Shown one piece after another: positions 62,597-64,000 of a stretch of 64,000 bases of DNA. The notes beneath the pieces are model-generated. The model saw only the letters and a list, made by a program, of their open reading frames with translations. It was not told the DNA's origin and ran no database searches. Position numbers and translations under genes: made by a program. The stretch is from NCBI GenBank assembly GCA_003132445.1, contig PKXU01000185.1, positions 1 to 64,000 on the forward strand. The letters run 5' to 3'. The stretch's first letter is position 1, and the number at the start of each line of letters is the position of its first letter. This DNA is from Acidobacteriaceae bacterium. Its GTDB lineage: Bacteria; Acidobacteriota; Terriglobia; Terriglobales; Acidobacteriaceae.

Positions 62597-62691
62597 CCGA
62601 TGCCTTAACGTAACGGCAGCGCTTTCGCCGGTCTGTGATTTCAATCACACCGGAGTGTGCCAGGCCGAACCAGCGTGCCGTCGGGAATCTC

Positions 62692-64000
62692 TTACTCGTA
62701 CCGCAGCGCTTCCATAGGATCCACTCTGGCTGCGCGTCGAGCGGGAACGTAGCAAGCCAGCAGCCCCACCAGCATCAGCAGCAAGGCAACGGCCGCAAAT
62801 GTCAGGGGATCGGTTGGACTTAGCCCGAACAAAAAGGATCGTAGTGTCCGCGTTAGCACGACTGCACCGGCAATTCCAATCGCCACCCCGATCAGCGCAG
62901 TCACCAGTCCCTGCCAAAGCACCAGGCGAAGAACATTTCCGGGCGTTGCACCCAGGGCGATCCTTGTGCCCAACTCTGCCGTGCGGCGTGACACCGAATA
63001 CGCCATCACACCATAGAGCCCAGCAACCGCCAGCAGCAACGCAGTGCCCGCAAACACACCCAATAGCAGCAGGTTAAATCGCCGCGATTGAAGAGAAAGC
63101 GACGATATCTCAGCCAGCGTGCCGAACACCGGCGGCACATTCGGGTCAAGCGCCCGGACGATTCTGCGAGCCGATGAAATCACTGCCGATGGATCGGTGG
63201 CCGTGCGCATCACCGCACTAAAACGATCTGTCGCTTCAGGCCGCTGGCGGTAATTCACATACACGATCGGACCAGAGGGTTTTTCCAGACTGTCCTCACG
63301 TACATCCCCGACCACACCAACAATGGTCAGGGGACGAAAATCGCCATCCATATTTCCGAATTCAATCCTTTGTCCAATCGGATCCTGCCCCGGCCATTTT
63401 TCTCGCGCCAGCGATTGGCTAACTACAGCAACATGCGTTGCATCCATCGTGTCGCCGTCATCGAATAAGCGCCCGCGCAGCAGCGGAATTCCCAGCGCGC
63501 GAAAATAGCCGTCGCTTGCAGGACAATAGTCCGCATGCCCGGTGCGCACCGTGTTGTGAAACCAGCGTTCCAAATCTTCCATCGATCGGGGCGGCTGATC
63601 CCCCGACGCCATCATGACATAAGTCCCATCTGAGAGCCCCTCGGTCAGCGGTAACGTTCCCGTACCGCCTACCTGCTGCACACCAGGAATCTGGCGTAAC
63701 CGCGACAGCAGTTCACTCAGGAACTGAGCGCGGACCCTCATCGTGTCCTTGTCGACGAACGGGAGTGCCAGATCCATAGTCACAATGTTCTCCGTGCGGA
63801 AACCAGGATCAACCGAGAGCACGTGCAGCAGACTGCGACCGAGTAGTCCGGCCCCGGTGAGCAGCACGAGCGTGATCGCCAATTGTCCCGCAATAATAGC
63901 GCGGCCTACGCGCTGGCTACGCCGTGAACCCGTCTGCGAACGCCCCTGTTCCCCGAGCGCCTTCTGCACATCGCCCGAGGTCGCCCGTAGGGCGCTGAAA
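62692..64000 (-). CDS. ADOP-type FtsX/MacB-like permease (N-terminus beyond window)
   Basis: Open frame from the right edge to the stop at 62692, about 435 codons of the C-terminal half. At the edge it reads FSALRATSGDVQKALGEQGR, the usual end of the first FtsX block. Then a TM (RAIIAGQLAITLVLLTGAGLLGRSLL), the second periplasmic domain (LSVDPGFRTENIVTMDLALP...) and the last FtsX block (AELGTRIALGATPGNVLRLVLWQGLVTALIGVAIG...ARRAARVDPMEALRYE). The GTG at 63969 is internal. It is a member of the same family as the permease at 44.7-47.2 kb. Confidence 0.9.
   Translation of the reverse strand, partial: FSALRATSGDVQKALGEQGRSQTGSRRSQRVGRAIIAGQLAITLVLLTGAGLLGRSLLHVLSVDPGFRTENIVTMDLALPFVDKDTMRVRAQFLSELLSRLRQIPGVQQVGGTGTLPLTEGLSDGTYVMMASGDQPPRSMEDLERWFHNTVRTGHADYCPASDGYFRALGIPLLRGRLFDDGDTMDATHVAVVSQSLAREKWPGQDPIGQRIEFGNMDGDFRPLTIVGVVGDVREDSLEKPSGPIVYVNYRQRPEATDRFSAVMRTATDPSAVISSARRIVRALDPNVPPVFGTLAEISSLSLQSRRFNLLLLGVFAGTALLLAVAGLYGVMAYSVSRRTAELGTRIALGATPGNVLRLVLWQGLVTALIGVAIGIAGAVVLTRTLRSFLFGLSPTDPLTFAAVALLLMLVGLLACYVPARRAARVDPMEALRYE

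Noticed and set aside
1-64000. CRISPR arrays, rRNA genes, intact tRNA genes, prophage structural genes
   Set aside because: I looked for repeat-spacer patterns, rRNA cores, complete cloverleaves and phage cassettes and saw none.

Overview
The window looks like a chromosomal segment of a soil-type Acidobacteriota (probably Terriglobia). The main evidence is two ADOP-type (acidobacterial duplicated orphan permease) FtsX/MacB-like permeases, three very large Oar-like TonB-dependent receptors with an N-terminal carboxypeptidase-regulatory domain, a TIGR03118 beta-propeller, DUF5666 and DUF4197 proteins, and short REP-like intergenic hairpins of a kind common in that phylum. The genes are moderately GC-rich and densely packed, except for the first 4.2 kb.

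Bases 1-4.2 kb form a decayed accessory region. It carries a secreted tandem TIG/IPT-repeat protein (running off the left edge), a short DUF6531/RHS protein, and about 1 kb with no recognisable gene. These are followed by a degenerate IS3-type OrfA that abuts the surviving 5' end of a HEPN-like gene, and by its MNT-type nucleotidyltransferase partner, which is split by one nonsense codon. The region ends at a 3' half of a tRNA-Lys(TTT) gene that breaks at the anticodon loop, the usual scar of tRNA-directed integration. From 4.2 to 10 kb there are small housekeeping or hypothetical genes: a TIGR03118 protein, DUF4197, a HAD phosphatase, a zinc-ribbon/His-rich/NTF2 protein, a TonB C-terminal protein and a Tat-exported metallophosphoesterase. 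From 10 to 14.4 kb lie a DUF5666 protein and an Oar-like receptor.

Bases 14.6-28.5 kb hold core metabolism. They include threonine ammonia-lyase, glutamate synthase gltB-gltD (8-nt overlap) and a LysR regulator divergent from gltB. On the minus strand is a sulfite-reduction operon: sulfite/nitrite reductase, siroheme synthase N-part, uroporphyrinogen methyltransferase and APS/PAPS reductase. It is preceded by a promoter, a 21-codon leader peptide with 8 Cys codons, a potential antiterminator and a strong intrinsic terminator. This looks like a cysteine-responsive transcription attenuator and is the most interesting signal in the window. A ROK kinase gene with a duplicated operator-like dyad lies just upstream, in divergent orientation.

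Bases 28.5-44.6 kb hold a sialidase-like BNR protein and a compact response regulator / histidine kinase / outer-membrane barrel / cupredoxin cluster. They also hold a DinB protein, an HGSNAT-like acyltransferase, DUF6629, an Ada-AlkA DNA-repair fusion, a small zinc-ribbon protein, a Tat-exported putative glycosidase-like protein and an M13 metallopeptidase. Bases 44.6-64 kb hold an ADOP permease, an aldo/keto reductase, ComF and an HNH nuclease. They also hold a frameshifted four-helix-bundle (23S intervening-sequence type) gene framed by 24-bp inverted repeats, and an S9 peptidase carrying an in-frame repeat-derived insertion. The segment ends with two divergent Oar-like receptors, a succinate/acetate CoA-transferase and a second, partial ADOP permease.
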